From contig JAUPWC010000021.1 in the NCBI GenBank assembly GCA_030916665.1, positions 1 through 25,840 of the forward strand: DNA of 25,840 nt, read 5' to 3'. Positions 1 to 8,446 of the stretch are shown piece after piece. Made by a program: the position numbers and the translations under genes. Source of the stretch: Verrucomicrobiota bacterium. GTDB taxonomy: Bacteria; Verrucomicrobiota; Verrucomicrobiia; Opitutales; Opitutaceae. The notes beneath the pieces were generated by a model. The model worked only from the letters and a program-made list of their open reading frames with translations, ran no database searches and had not been told where the DNA came from. The first letter of the stretch is position 1. Each line of letters begins with the position of its first letter.

Positions 1-1349
1 CCTGGTTCGAGATCCCGCTCGACGCGCGGATCCTTGCCGCGACCCTCCTCGTGTCGCTGCTCACCGGCGTGATCTTCGGCGTCGTGCCCGCGCTCTTCGC
101 CTCGCGCAGTGACGTCAACAGCACCCTCAAGTCCCAGTCCCGCGGCGCCACCACGGGTCGCGGACACAACCTCATGCGTCACGGCCTGATCGTCGGCGAG
201 GTCGCGCTCGCCCTCATCCTGCTCGGCGGAGCCGCCATCATGAACCGCGGCTTCGACCGCATGCTCACGCGCTCGCCCGGGTGGGACACCCACCGCATCC
301 TCATGGGCTTCATGTCCCTCCCCGAGGATCGCTTCGACCAGGGCGAGAAACGCACCGCCTTCTTTCGCCGCCTCGAGGACAAGCTCACCGCCCTGCCCGG
401 CGTCGAGTCGGTGGCCCTTACCAACAGCCTCCCGCTCTTCAACTACCAGTCGGGCAGCGCCGTCTTCACCGAGGCTCCGGCCGCCGGGGCTGAGGGCAAC
501 AACCCGACCGCCACGGGCGCGCTGATCACGCCCGGCTACTTTGCGACGCTCGGCATTCCCGTGCTGCAGGGGAGCAACTTCCCCGCTGACATCAAGGCCG
601 ACAGCCCGCAGCAGATCCTCGTCAACGAGGCCCTGGCGCGCCGTTTTTGGCCCGGTGAAAGCGCGGTCGGCAAACGGCTTGGGGTTCAGGAAAACAACCA
701 AAGCGTCTGGCGCGAGGTCATCGGCGTGGTCGGGCACGTCGAGATGGCCGCTAACGTCTCCGACCCGGCCACCAATCTCCAATATTATCGGCCGCTCGTG
801 CAGGAACCCTGGTCGGGCTTCACCGTCGCGGTGCGCAGCACCAACCCGGCTGCGCTCACCGACACTGTGCGCCGCGCCGTCGCGGAACTCGATCCCGACC
901 TCGCCATCGACCAGGTCGGCACCGTCGGACAGTTCATCAGCCGCACGCAGCACAATCTCGTCGTCGTGGGCCACATGCTGACGGGTTTCGCCGCGCTCGG
1001 CCTCGTGCTCTCTGCGGTCGGGCTCTACGGCGTCATCTCGCACCTCGTCGCGCAACGCACCGGCGAGTTCGGCATCCGCCTCGCCCTCGGCGCCACGCCG
1101 CGCGACATCCTGTCCGACGTCCTGCTCCGCGGCATCCGCCTGACGGCCATCGGCCTGTTCCTCGGCCTGCTCGGTGCCTGGGGCCTCGGCCGATTCCTCG
1201 CCTCCTTCATGCCCCGCCTCGCCGCCTCCGACCCGCTCGCCGTGGCCGGCACCGGCGCGCTCCTGTTCATCGTCGCCCTCGTCGCCTGCTGGATTCCCGC
1301 CCGCCGTGCGACCAAGGTGGACCCGCTGGTCGCCTTGCGCGCCGAATAG
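1..1349 (+). CDS. ADOP-type ABC transporter permease, C-terminal part (5' end outside window)
   Basis: The reading frame is open from base 3 at the window edge to the TAG at 1347-1349, giving about 448 residues, so the gene starts upstream. A GTG at 51 is only an internal codon. The visible part begins in the last membrane helices of a first FtsX domain (LLTGVIFGVVPAL). It continues with a second-half membrane segment (GLIVGEVALALILLGGAAI), a MacB-like periplasmic domain (PGVESVALTNSLP, GYFATLGIPVLQG, VNEALARRFWPGE) and a C-terminal FtsX domain. That domain has the coupling-helix signature RTGEFGIRLALGA and the terminal signature CWIPARRATKVDPLVALRAE. This is the layout of the duplicated orphan permease (ADOP) family related to MacB, which sits in the inner membrane. 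The substrate is unknown and no ATPase gene lies nearby. Two paralogues follow on the same strand. Confidence 0.9.
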   Translation, partial: WFEIPLDARILAATLLVSLLTGVIFGVVPALFASRSDVNSTLKSQSRGATTGRGHNLMRHGLIVGEVALALILLGGAAIMNRGFDRMLTRSPGWDTHRILMGFMSLPEDRFDQGEKRTAFFRRLEDKLTALPGVESVALTNSLPLFNYQSGSAVFTEAPAAGAEGNNPTATGALITPGYFATLGIPVLQGSNFPADIKADSPQQILVNEALARRFWPGESAVGKRLGVQENNQSVWREVIGVVGHVEMAANVSDPATNLQYYRPLVQEPWSGFTVAVRSTNPAALTDTVRRAVAELDPDLAIDQVGTVGQFISRTQHNLVVVGHMLTGFAALGLVLSAVGLYGVISHLVAQRTGEFGIRLALGATPRDILSDVLLRGIRLTAIGLFLGLLGAWGLGRFLASFMPRLAASDPLAVAGTGALLFIVALVACWIPARRATKVDPLVALRAE

Positions 1350-1374
1350 GCCGCTCCGCGGCAGGTGCAGTGAA

Positions 1375-1442
1375 AAGTTGAAGGTGAAGCCATTGCATTC
1401 ACACCCAGCCGCCACTCTTAAACTTAAACTTCAGACTTAAAC
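1375..1442. repeat. Intergenic TTAAAC repeat element, copy 1
   Basis: The gap between the first two permease genes holds a left block, AAGTTGAAGGTGAAGCCAT (1375-1393), and a right block built from CTTAAAC units (1417-1442). Both blocks recur in the gap at 3969-4028. AAGTTGAAG in the left block is complementary to CTTAAACTT in the right block except at one position, so an imperfect hairpin is possible. It follows the permease stop by 26 bp, so it may act as a terminator or be a dispersed repeat. The sequence does not decide between these. Confidence 0.55.
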
Positions 1443-1488
1443 AGTCCCAGATCATACCACGCTTGTTCGAAGACGACTCGAAACAGCC

Positions 1489-3942
1489 ATGAACGACCTC
1501 CGCTTCGCCCTCCGGCAACTTCTCAAGACTCCCGGTTTCACCCTCGTCGCCGTGCTCTCCCTGGCCCTCGGCATCGGGGCCAACACCACCGTCCTCACTT
1601 GGATCGAGAACCTCGTCCTGCGCCCGCTGCCCGGGGTCGTCGACCAGCATGAACTCGTCGTTGTCACCACCAGCCAGAGCGGGCGCATGTGGGACACCGT
1701 TTCGCTGCCCGACCTGCGTGACATCGCCGCGCAGAAGGAAATTTTCTCCGGCGTTGCCGGCTCGCAGCAGACGCCTGCCTCGTTCACCGCCGACGGCCGC
1801 AGCGAATGGCTTTACGGCCAGATCGTGACCGCCGGTTTCTTCGACGTGCTCGGCGTGAAACCGCTCCTCGGCCGCACCTTCCTGCCCGAGGAGGATCTCA
1901 AGCCCGGCGGTCACCCGGTGCTCGTCATCAGCGAACAGCTCTGGCGCCGGCGCTTTCAGGCCAGCCCCGCGGTCATCGGAAAGACCGTCGAGATCAACCG
2001 CCACGGTTTCACCATTGTCGGCGTGGCGCCGGCCTCGTTCCACGGCGACGTGGCCGCGCTGCAGTGCGACTTCTGGGCGCCGACCATGATGCACCGCGAG
2101 GTGGCCTACTCGGGCAATGACGCCAACCTGATCCTCGAGCGCTACGCCCGCTGGCACCACACCCACGCCCGCCTGCAACCGGGCGTCCGTGTGGACCGCG
2201 CCCGCGCCGCGCTGGCCACGCTCGCCACACGCCTCGAGCAGACCTACCCCGACACCAACCGCGACATCCGTTTCCACGCCTCGCCGCTGTGGCAGGCGAC
2301 CTACGGTGCGCAGAGCATCTTCCGGCCGGTCTTCGGCCTGCTCCTCGCCGCCAGCCTGGGCGTGCTGCTCATCGTCACGGCCAATCTCGCCAGCCTCCTG
2401 CTCGCCCGGGCCGCCGCCCGCCAGCGGGAAATCGCCATCCGTCTCGCCGTCGGCGCCAGCCGCAGCCGCCTCATCCGGCAACTCCTCACCGAGAGCCTTC
2501 TCCTGGCCGTCACCGGCGGCCTCGCGGGGCTGCTGCTCGCCCACTGGATGGTCGGGCTGGTCAGCTACTTCACGCCGCCGACGCCCCACCTGCCGATCAA
2601 CGTCGTGCTCGATGTCTCGTGGCGCACCCTCGGCCTCTCCGTGCTGCTGACGCTGGGTGCGGGCCTGGTCTTCGGCCTCGCACCCGCGCTGCAATCCATC
2701 CGCACCCGGCTGACCGACGCGCTCAAGGACGGAGGCCGCACCGCCACCGGCAGCGCTTCAACCCAACGCGCCCGCAGCCTGCTCGTCGTGGCCGAAGTCG
2801 CTCTGGCCACCGCCCTGCTGATCGGCGCCGCGCTCTGCCTGCAGGGTCTCCGGCGCTCCAAGTCGGTCGATGCCGGCCTCGATCCCCGCGGCGTGGTCAT
2901 CGCCGGCCTGCGCGTCGGCATGAACGGCTACACGCGCGACACCGCCCCGGAATTCTACCGCATGCTCCGCCAGCGCGTCGCCGCCCTGCCGGGCGTCGAA
3001 TCCGTCGGGCTCGCCAACTGGTTCCCGCTGGGCTTCGAGGACACCGGCACCGGCAACGTCGAGATTCCCGGCCGGCCGTCCCGCACCGGCGAGTCGCTCA
3101 ACTTCCGTCTCGCCATCGTTTCCCCGGGCTACTTCGAGACCCTCGGCATCCCCGTGGTCGCCGGTCGGGCTTTCAATGAAAACGACACCCCGAGGTCCCC
3201 GCGCGTCGTCATCGTCAACGAGGCTTTCGCCCAGCGGTTTTGGCCCGGCCAGGAGGCGGTGGGACGGCCGGTGAAAATAGACGGCCGCGACCTGACGATC
3301 ATCGGCGTCGCCCGCACCGGCAAATACCGCGCGCTCAACGAGCCCGCCGAACCCTTCTATTACCTGCCCAACGAACAGGCCCGCTCCGCCCTCGATCTTG
3401 GCCTTTGTGTGCGCTACGCCTCCGGCGCGGCCACCGGGCTCGAAGGCCGGATGCGCGAGTTGCAGCTGGCGATCCACGGTCTCGACCCGAACGTCACCAT
3501 CTGGGCCGCCCTGCCGCTCGACACCTACGTCCAGGCCGCGTTCATGACGCAACGCATCGGTTCCAGCCTGCTCGCCTGCCTTAGCAGCGTGGCGCTCCTG
3601 CTCGCGGCGATGGGTGTCTATGCCGTGATGGCCTACGCGGTCGGCCAGCGCACCCAGGAATTCGGCGTGCGCCTTGCACTCGGCGCCAGCAGCGGACGCC
3701 TCGTCTGGCAGGTGGTCCGCTCGGGCCTCGTGCTCGCCGCCACCGGCGCCGGCATCGGCCTGATCCTGGCCTTCGCTGTCACGCGGCTGATGACGAACTT
3801 CCTCTACGGGGTCAGCCCCTTCGACCCCGTGACCTTCACCCTCGTACCCCTCGCCCTCGGCCTCGTCGCGCTCCTCGCCTGCTGGCTGCCCGCCCGGCGC
3901 GCCACAAAGGTGGATCCGATGACGGCCTTGCGCGCGGAATAG
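1489..3942 (+). CDS. ADOP-family ABC transporter permease (817 aa)
   Basis: This is a full-length duplicated permease of about the usual ADOP size (near 800 residues). It starts MNDLRFALRQLLKTPGF, the conserved family N-terminus, which supports the ATG at 1489. No clear Shine-Dalgarno sequence precedes it. In order: a first membrane helix at about 17-40; a MacB-like periplasmic domain at about 45-260; an FtsX domain with three or more helices from about 278, including RQREIAIRLAVGASRSRLIRQLLTES split across a coupling helix; a second helix block at about 430-455; a second periplasmic domain; and a C-terminal FtsX domain from about 690 with RTQEFGVRLALGASSGRL, ending CWLPARRATKVDPMTALRAE. By family it is an inner-membrane permease resembling the macrolide/lipoprotein MacB type. 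Partner ATPase and substrate are unknown. The upstream and downstream permeases are paralogues, which suggests tandem amplification. Confidence 0.93.
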   Translation: MNDLRFALRQLLKTPGFTLVAVLSLALGIGANTTVLTWIENLVLRPLPGVVDQHELVVVTTSQSGRMWDTVSLPDLRDIAAQKEIFSGVAGSQQTPASFTADGRSEWLYGQIVTAGFFDVLGVKPLLGRTFLPEEDLKPGGHPVLVISEQLWRRRFQASPAVIGKTVEINRHGFTIVGVAPASFHGDVAALQCDFWAPTMMHREVAYSGNDANLILERYARWHHTHARLQPGVRVDRARAALATLATRLEQTYPDTNRDIRFHASPLWQATYGAQSIFRPVFGLLLAASLGVLLIVTANLASLLLARAAARQREIAIRLAVGASRSRLIRQLLTESLLLAVTGGLAGLLLAHWMVGLVSYFTPPTPHLPINVVLDVSWRTLGLSVLLTLGAGLVFGLAPALQSIRTRLTDALKDGGRTATGSASTQRARSLLVVAEVALATALLIGAALCLQGLRRSKSVDAGLDPRGVVIAGLRVGMNGYTRDTAPEFYRMLRQRVAALPGVESVGLANWFPLGFEDTGTGNVEIPGRPSRTGESLNFRLAIVSPGYFETLGIPVVAGRAFNENDTPRSPRVVIVNEAFAQRFWPGQEAVGRPVKIDGRDLTIIGVARTGKYRALNEPAEPFYYLPNEQARSALDLGLCVRYASGAATGLEGRMRELQLAIHGLDPNVTIWAALPLDTYVQAAFMTQRIGSSLLACLSSVALLLAAMGVYAVMAYAVGQRTQEFGVRLALGASSGRLVWQVVRSGLVLAATGAGIGLILAFAVTRLMTNFLYGVSPFDPVTFTLVPLALGLVALLACWLPARRATKVDPMTALRAE

Positions 3943-3968
3943 GGCGCGTGCGCGCCAGTTGAAGTGTT

Positions 3969-4028
3969 AAGTTGAAGTTGAAGCCATCGCCGCAATCCAC
4001 TCCGTCTTCTTAAACTTCCGTCTTAAAC
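3969..4028. repeat. Intergenic TTAAAC repeat element, copy 2
   Basis: The left block AAGTTGAAGTTGAAGCCAT (3969-3987) differs at one base from the block at 1375-1393. The right block reads CTTAAACTTCCGTCTTAAAC (about 4009-4028). The spacers between blocks are similar in length, and the arms can pair imperfectly. The element begins 27 bp after one stop codon and ends 8 bp before the next start codon, so it fills the gap. Confidence 0.55.
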
Positions 4029-4036
4029 TCGCAGCC

Positions 4037-5296
4037 ATGCGCCTGCTCCCCCTCCTGCTGCTTCTCGCCACCGTCGCCGCCGCACCCAAGCACTCGAACC
4101 TGCTCCGCGAAGCCACCGCCGCGGCCAGGGCGGGTGACAACGCCACGGCTCTCGCCAAAATGGAGGAGGCCGCGAAGCTTCGCCCCGACTACCCGCGCGT
4201 GCAGATCAACCTCGCGCGCCTCTACGCCGCGCTCCAGCGCCCGGACGATGCGCTCGCGGCCCTGCAACGCCTCGCCGACATGGGCCTGCAGATGAACATC
4301 GCCACCGATCCTGCGCTCGCGGCGCTCAAGGAGCTGCCGCGCTTCCAGTCCCTCGCCAGCCAACTCGCCGCCGGTCCGGCCCCGGTCGGCTCGGCCGACG
4401 AAGCCGCCTTCACGATCACCGACGCCACCGGCATCGTCGAAAGCTGCCTCGTGGACCCGGATACCCTGCTCTGGTATTTCGGCGACGTGCGCAACCGCTG
4501 CGTCTGGCAGCGCGACGTCACCGGCGGCACCGCGACGCTGAAGCAATTCACCTCCGCCGAGGACGCCCTCGACGGCGTCTTCAAGATCGCCCTCTCCGCC
4601 GACCGGAAAACCCTCTGGGCTGCAACGGCCACCGTCGGCACCATGAACGGTCCCGACGCCGAGGACGGCAAACGCACCGCCCTCGTCGCCATCGATTTCG
4701 CCACCGGCCGTGTGCGCGCCCGCTTCCCCGTGCCCGCCGATGGCCGCAAGCACCTGCTCGGCGACTTCGTGATCGCTGCCGACGGCGCGATCTACGCCAC
4801 GGACTCCGTGTCGCCCGTCATCTGGCGCCTGCCCGCCGATGGCACCGCCCTCGAACCCTGGCTCGAAAGCGAGGAGTTCCTGAGCCTGCAAGGCATCGCC
4901 TTGGATTCTACCGAGCGCCACCTCCACATCGCCGACTACGCCAACGGCATCTGGCGCATAGCGACTGATACCAAGACGCCCGAACTGCTCACCGCTCCCG
5001 CCAAAACCACCTTCTTTGGCATCGACGGCCTTTACGCCGTCCCCGGCGGATTGCTCGCTGTCCAGAACGGCGTGAATCCCCAGCGCGTGCTTCGGATCGA
5101 TCTGTCCTCTGCGAAATCCCCTGCCGTCCGCGTCATCGCCCAGGGCCGCCCCGCCATGACCGACCTCGCCCTCGGCCAGGTCTTCAATGGACGCTTCCAC
5201 TTCGTCGGCAACAGCGGTTGGGCACTCTTCGATCCGCCGCCGGCGACTCCTCAGTCTCCGCGCACAGTCACGATCCTGTCCACGGCCATCGAATAG
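4037..5296 (+). CDS. Secreted TPR / SMP-30-like beta-propeller protein
   Basis: The product is 419 residues. The first 16 (MRLLPLLLLLATVAAA) look like a cleaved signal peptide, so it is probably periplasmic or exported. Residues about 22-85 contain alanine-rich TPR-like helices (AARAGDNATALAKMEEAAKL, RVQINLARLYAALQRPDDAL). From about 120 to 412 the sequence has repeated beta-propeller-like units (WYFGDVRNRCVW, KIALSADRKTLWAAT, GDFVIAADGAIYATDS, GIALDSTERHLHIADYANGI). These resemble the SMP-30/gluconolactonase/NHL class of propellers. I cannot assign metal ligands or a substrate, so this is a fold-level call. The gene sits between the second and third ADOP permeases on the same strand, which may hint at a shared envelope role. 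The ATG at 4037 has no obvious ribosome binding site. Confidence 0.75.
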   Translation: MRLLPLLLLLATVAAAPKHSNLLREATAAARAGDNATALAKMEEAAKLRPDYPRVQINLARLYAALQRPDDALAALQRLADMGLQMNIATDPALAALKELPRFQSLASQLAAGPAPVGSADEAAFTITDATGIVESCLVDPDTLLWYFGDVRNRCVWQRDVTGGTATLKQFTSAEDALDGVFKIALSADRKTLWAATATVGTMNGPDAEDGKRTALVAIDFATGRVRARFPVPADGRKHLLGDFVIAADGAIYATDSVSPVIWRLPADGTALEPWLESEEFLSLQGIALDSTERHLHIADYANGIWRIATDTKTPELLTAPAKTTFFGIDGLYAVPGGLLAVQNGVNPQRVLRIDLSSAKSPAVRVIAQGRPAMTDLALGQVFNGRFHFVGNSGWALFDPPPATPQSPRTVTILSTAIE

Positions 5297-5297
5297 G

Positions 5298-5372
5298 GGT
5301 GGAGCGACTTGACCTCAAGGCGCTGGTTCGGAGCGGCTTCGCCGCAACGCGCTGAGGTCAGCGCGTTCCACC
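5298..5372. repeat. Nested palindrome (REP-like or terminator)
   Basis: Directly after the propeller-gene stop, several nested pairs can fold together. GGTGGA (5298-5303) pairs with TCCACC (5367-5372). TGACCTCA (5310-5317) pairs perfectly with TGAGGTCA (5353-5360). GCGC (5320-5323) pairs with GCGC (5349-5352). An apical GCGGC-TTC-GCCGC hairpin spans 5333-5345. No T-tract follows, so a simple rho-independent terminator is less likely than a palindromic dispersed repeat. The rest of the gap (5373-5584) shows nothing I can name. Confidence 0.6.
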
Positions 5373-5584
5373 TTGGAGTGCCGCTGATTTCTGGGGCAGA
5401 ATTTCTCCTCATGGTTCCGGCTTAGCGTTTGTGTGGGCTCCGTAGGCCTGGGAATGGAGGTGGATGAGCCGTTTCTCGCGGCGGCCTCGGCTCGTCGGGA
5501 CGACTCGCCCTACCTCCTGCAGCCGGAATTACCTGCAACTGCCCGCCGCGGGCCGTGTTTTCGGATGAACACAGCTGTTCCTCC

Positions 5585-8188
5585 ATGCACTCCCTCCTGT
5601 CGGACCTGAAATTCTCCCTCCGTCTGCTCGCCCGCACCCCGGGCTTCAGCCTCGCCGCTATCACCGTGCTGGCTCTCGGCATCGGCCTGAACACGGCCAT
5701 GTTCAGCTTCATCCACGCCCTGGTCTTCAGCGCGCGTCCGTTCCCCGAGCCGGACCGCGTCGTCCAGCTCTACACCCAGGACAAAAAGCAGCCCGACAAC
5801 TACCGGGCCTTCAGCTACCCGACCTACCTTGAGCTGCGCCAGCGCTCCGACCTCTTCACCGGCGTCCTCGCCCACAACCTCAGCATGGTCGGCGTGGGCA
5901 ACGGCAGCGAGTCGCGTCGCACTTTCGCCGGCATCGTCTCCGAGGACTACTTCGCCACGCTCGGCGTGTCGCTCATCCGCGGTCGCACCTTCACGTCCGC
6001 GGAAGCCCGACCCGGCGCCAACCTGCCCGTCGTCGTCATCAGCCACCTCTACTGGCGCAAGACCGGATTCGATCCGGCCGTCGTCGGCTCCACCCTTCGC
6101 GTCAACGAGCGGCTCTACACCGTCATCGGCGTCGCCCCCGAGGGCTTCACCGGCACCATGTCCATGGTCGGCCCCGAGCTCTTCTTCCCGCTGGGCGTCT
6201 TCGATACGCTCTCCAACGACTTCGCCGAGGAGGCCGACCGTCGCACCCTCGACCGTCCCGACGCCTACAACCTCATCCTCGTCGCCCGCCTCAGGCCGGG
6301 CCTAACTCCCGAGTCGGCCATGGCCGCCCTCGCTGGCGTCTCCACCAGCCTGGAGCAGCGGTTCCCCGTCGGGCACAAGGACAAGCAGCTTACGCTCGCC
6401 CTGCTCCCGCGCTTTGGCACCAGCACTTCGCCTACCTCGGAGGGCGGCGTGCAGGTGTTCGGTTTCGTGCTGCTCGGCATGAGCGGTGCCGTCCTGCTCG
6501 TCGTCTGTCTCAATCTCGCCGGCCTGCTCCTCGCCCGCGGCCATGCCCGACGCAAGGAGTTCGCCATCCGCCTCGCGCTCGGCGGCGGCCGCGGCCGTAT
6601 CATCCGCCAGCTGCTCACCGAGGGCTTCATGCTTTCCCTCGTGGGCGTCGCCCTTGGCCTGGGCCTCGCGATCTGGTCCTCCGACCTGCTGCTGGCCTCG
6701 CTCGACGTGCTGCTCCCCATCCCCGTGACTTTCCCCGGTGCCGCCACCACGCCCGCGCTCGTCGCCACCCTCGGTTTCGCCGTGCTGGCCACGCTGTTCT
6801 TCGCCATCGGCCCCGCCCTCAAGCTCTCGCGCAACGACATCCTCACCGACCTCAAGCTCCAGACCGGCGATGATACGCCCACGAAGCGCCGGTTCTGGCT
6901 GCCACGCCATCCCCTCGTCGTCGCCCAGATCGCCCTTTCCCTCGCCCTGCTCATCGCCGCCGGCCTCTTCATCCGCATCGCCTTCCGCGTCGCCGGGGCC
7001 GACACCGGTTACCGCGCCGACCAGACCATCGTCGCCGAGGTGGACGCCAGCCTCGGCGGCTACGACGAACCGCGGGCCCGCGAGATCTACCGCGCCGCCG
7101 GCGAGCGCCTCGCCGCGCTGCCCGGCGTCAGTTCCGCCAGCGTCGGCGCCATCATTCCCTACGGCTTCGTCCACATCGGCCGCTCCGTCCAGCGCGCCGG
7201 CCTGCACCCCGCGCCCGACGCCAAGCCCGCCACCGCCGCCGAGGGCCTGGCCTTCTCCGCCGGCTGGAACAGCATCGGCGCCGACTACTTCACCGCCATG
7301 GGCCTGCCCCTGCTGCGCGGCCGCGCCTTCACCCGCGCCGAGGCCGAGGGCAAGGAGACCCCGCAGGTGGCCATCATCGACGAGGTGCTGGCCAAAAAGC
7401 TCTGGCCCGACGGTGACGCCCTCGGCCAGCACATCCAGTTTGCCGAGCGCGACGCCCCCAAGGCTGCTGGGCAGGATTCCGGCGGCGTGGGCGACCACCA
7501 GGAGCTCGCCGCCAAGCCGGGCGAGCCCAAGACCCTCGAGATCGTCGGCATCGTGCCCGCCGTGCGTGGTGACGTCTTCGACAAGGAACCCGGCAGCGCC
7601 GTCTACGTGCCCTTCGCCCAAGGGTTCATGAGCAACGTGCATTTCCACGTGCGGCCTGCCTCTGCCAACGACGCCGCGGCCCATGCCCTGGTCGACACCG
7701 TGCGGCGCGAGCTGCGGGCCGCCGCCCCGGGCGTGCCGGTGTTCAAGGTCCGCACTTTCCGCGAGCACCGCGACGCCTCCATTGAGTTCTGGGCCGTCCG
7801 CTCCGCCGCCCTGATGTTTTCGCTCTTTGGCGGCCTGGCCATGATCGTCGCGGTGGTCGGCATCTACGGCCTCAAAGCCTACGCCGTCTCGCGGCGGACG
7901 CGGGAGATCGGCATCCGCCTCGCCCTCGGCGCCGAGCCGGGCCGGGTGCGCAACCTTATCCTCCGCGAAGGCCTGACGATGACCCTGACCGGCGTGGGTC
8001 TCGGCCTGCTGCTCGGCCTCGGCGTGGGCCGTCTGCTCGCCGCCGTGTTCGTGGATTTCAACGCCTTCGACACCCTCGCGTTCAGCGCCGCCGCCGTCAG
8101 TCTGCTCGCCGCCGCCATGATCGCCTGCTGGCTGCCGGCTCGGCGAGCGACACGCATCAACCCGCTCGACGCGCTGCGCGCGGAGTGA
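5585..8188 (+). CDS. ADOP-family ABC transporter permease (867 aa)
   Basis: This is the third duplicated orphan permease. I chose the ATG at 5585 because it puts MHSLLSDLKFSLRLLARTPG at the N-terminus, matching the family (DLxxxLRxLxRTPGF). The frame also opens at an ATG at 5555, which would add ten residues without family resemblance. Layout: helix at about 20-42; MacB-like periplasmic domain; first FtsX domain from about 290 with RRKEFAIRLALGGGRGRIIR; second-half helix at about 443-465; second periplasmic domain; C-terminal FtsX domain from about 738 with RTREIGIRLALGAEPGRVRN, ending CWLPARRATRINPLDALRAE. Compared with the paralogue at 1489 it carries an extra stretch of about 30 residues near 617-652 (DAPKAAGQDSGGVGDHQ), probably a surface loop. 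No ATPase is adjacent. Substrate unknown. Confidence 0.92.
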   Translation: MHSLLSDLKFSLRLLARTPGFSLAAITVLALGIGLNTAMFSFIHALVFSARPFPEPDRVVQLYTQDKKQPDNYRAFSYPTYLELRQRSDLFTGVLAHNLSMVGVGNGSESRRTFAGIVSEDYFATLGVSLIRGRTFTSAEARPGANLPVVVISHLYWRKTGFDPAVVGSTLRVNERLYTVIGVAPEGFTGTMSMVGPELFFPLGVFDTLSNDFAEEADRRTLDRPDAYNLILVARLRPGLTPESAMAALAGVSTSLEQRFPVGHKDKQLTLALLPRFGTSTSPTSEGGVQVFGFVLLGMSGAVLLVVCLNLAGLLLARGHARRKEFAIRLALGGGRGRIIRQLLTEGFMLSLVGVALGLGLAIWSSDLLLASLDVLLPIPVTFPGAATTPALVATLGFAVLATLFFAIGPALKLSRNDILTDLKLQTGDDTPTKRRFWLPRHPLVVAQIALSLALLIAAGLFIRIAFRVAGADTGYRADQTIVAEVDASLGGYDEPRAREIYRAAGERLAALPGVSSASVGAIIPYGFVHIGRSVQRAGLHPAPDAKPATAAEGLAFSAGWNSIGADYFTAMGLPLLRGRAFTRAEAEGKETPQVAIIDEVLAKKLWPDGDALGQHIQFAERDAPKAAGQDSGGVGDHQELAAKPGEPKTLEIVGIVPAVRGDVFDKEPGSAVYVPFAQGFMSNVHFHVRPASANDAAAHALVDTVRRELRAAAPGVPVFKVRTFREHRDASIEFWAVRSAALMFSLFGGLAMIVAVVGIYGLKAYAVSRRTREIGIRLALGAEPGRVRNLILREGLTMTLTGVGLGLLLGLGVGRLLAAVFVDFNAFDTLAFSAAAVSLLAAAMIACWLPARRATRINPLDALRAE

Positions 8189-8225
8189 GTCGCGAGGCGG
8201 ACGCCACGTTGAAAGCCGGACGCCT

Positions 8226-8304
8226 GGATTCTTCGCTTCGCTCAGAATGACACGAAATGCGGATCGCTCTGGATGCGTGTCACCCTGAGCCCAGCGAAGG
8301 GTCC
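8226..8304. repeat. 28-nt-arm imperfect palindromic repeat
   Basis: The left arm (8226-8253, beginning GGATTCTTCGCTTCG) and right arm (8277-8304, ending CAGCGAAGGGTCC) are inverted complements over 28 nt with a few mismatches. They flank a 23-nt spacer. Read as protein, the arms give the strings ILSEAKNPG and CHPEPSEGSS, which from memory recur in spurious ORFs across many genomes. This is therefore likely a widespread intergenic repeat rather than coding sequence. It lies just downstream of the third permease. Confidence 0.65.
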
Positions 8305-8408
8305 AGTGATTTTGCTCATTGGTCGCACGGGGCAAAACCCATGTCCGCCACTCGGAGATTGAACGCATCTCACTCATTCGCCTTCCTGCCTCTCGGCGGG
8401 CCAAGCCA

Positions 8409-8425
8409 GCGTAGACTTTCTACGC
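8409..8425 (+). other. Perfect 7-bp stem-loop upstream of RDD gene
   Basis: GCGTAGA (8409-8415) and TCTACGC (8419-8425) form a perfect stem around a CTT loop. The stem ends 21 bp before the GTG start of the RDD gene. It could be part of that gene's leader or a leftover repeat end. No T-run follows. The remaining sequence between 8305 and 8446 shows no other feature I recognise. Confidence 0.35.
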
Positions 8426-8446
8426 AATCTGCTTTCGCTGCTACCT

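Noticed and set aside
1399..2694. Long minus-strand ORF opposite the second permease
   Set aside because: It is rich in G, E, D and R in the way of an antisense shadow of a GC-rich gene. It has no recognisable domain, while the plus strand encodes a clear ADOP protein.
6302..8404. 700-codon minus-strand ORF opposite the third permease
   Set aside because: It is an antisense shadow of low-complexity G/E/A/Q composition. Its N-terminal part is the translated palindromic repeat (ILSEAKNPG).
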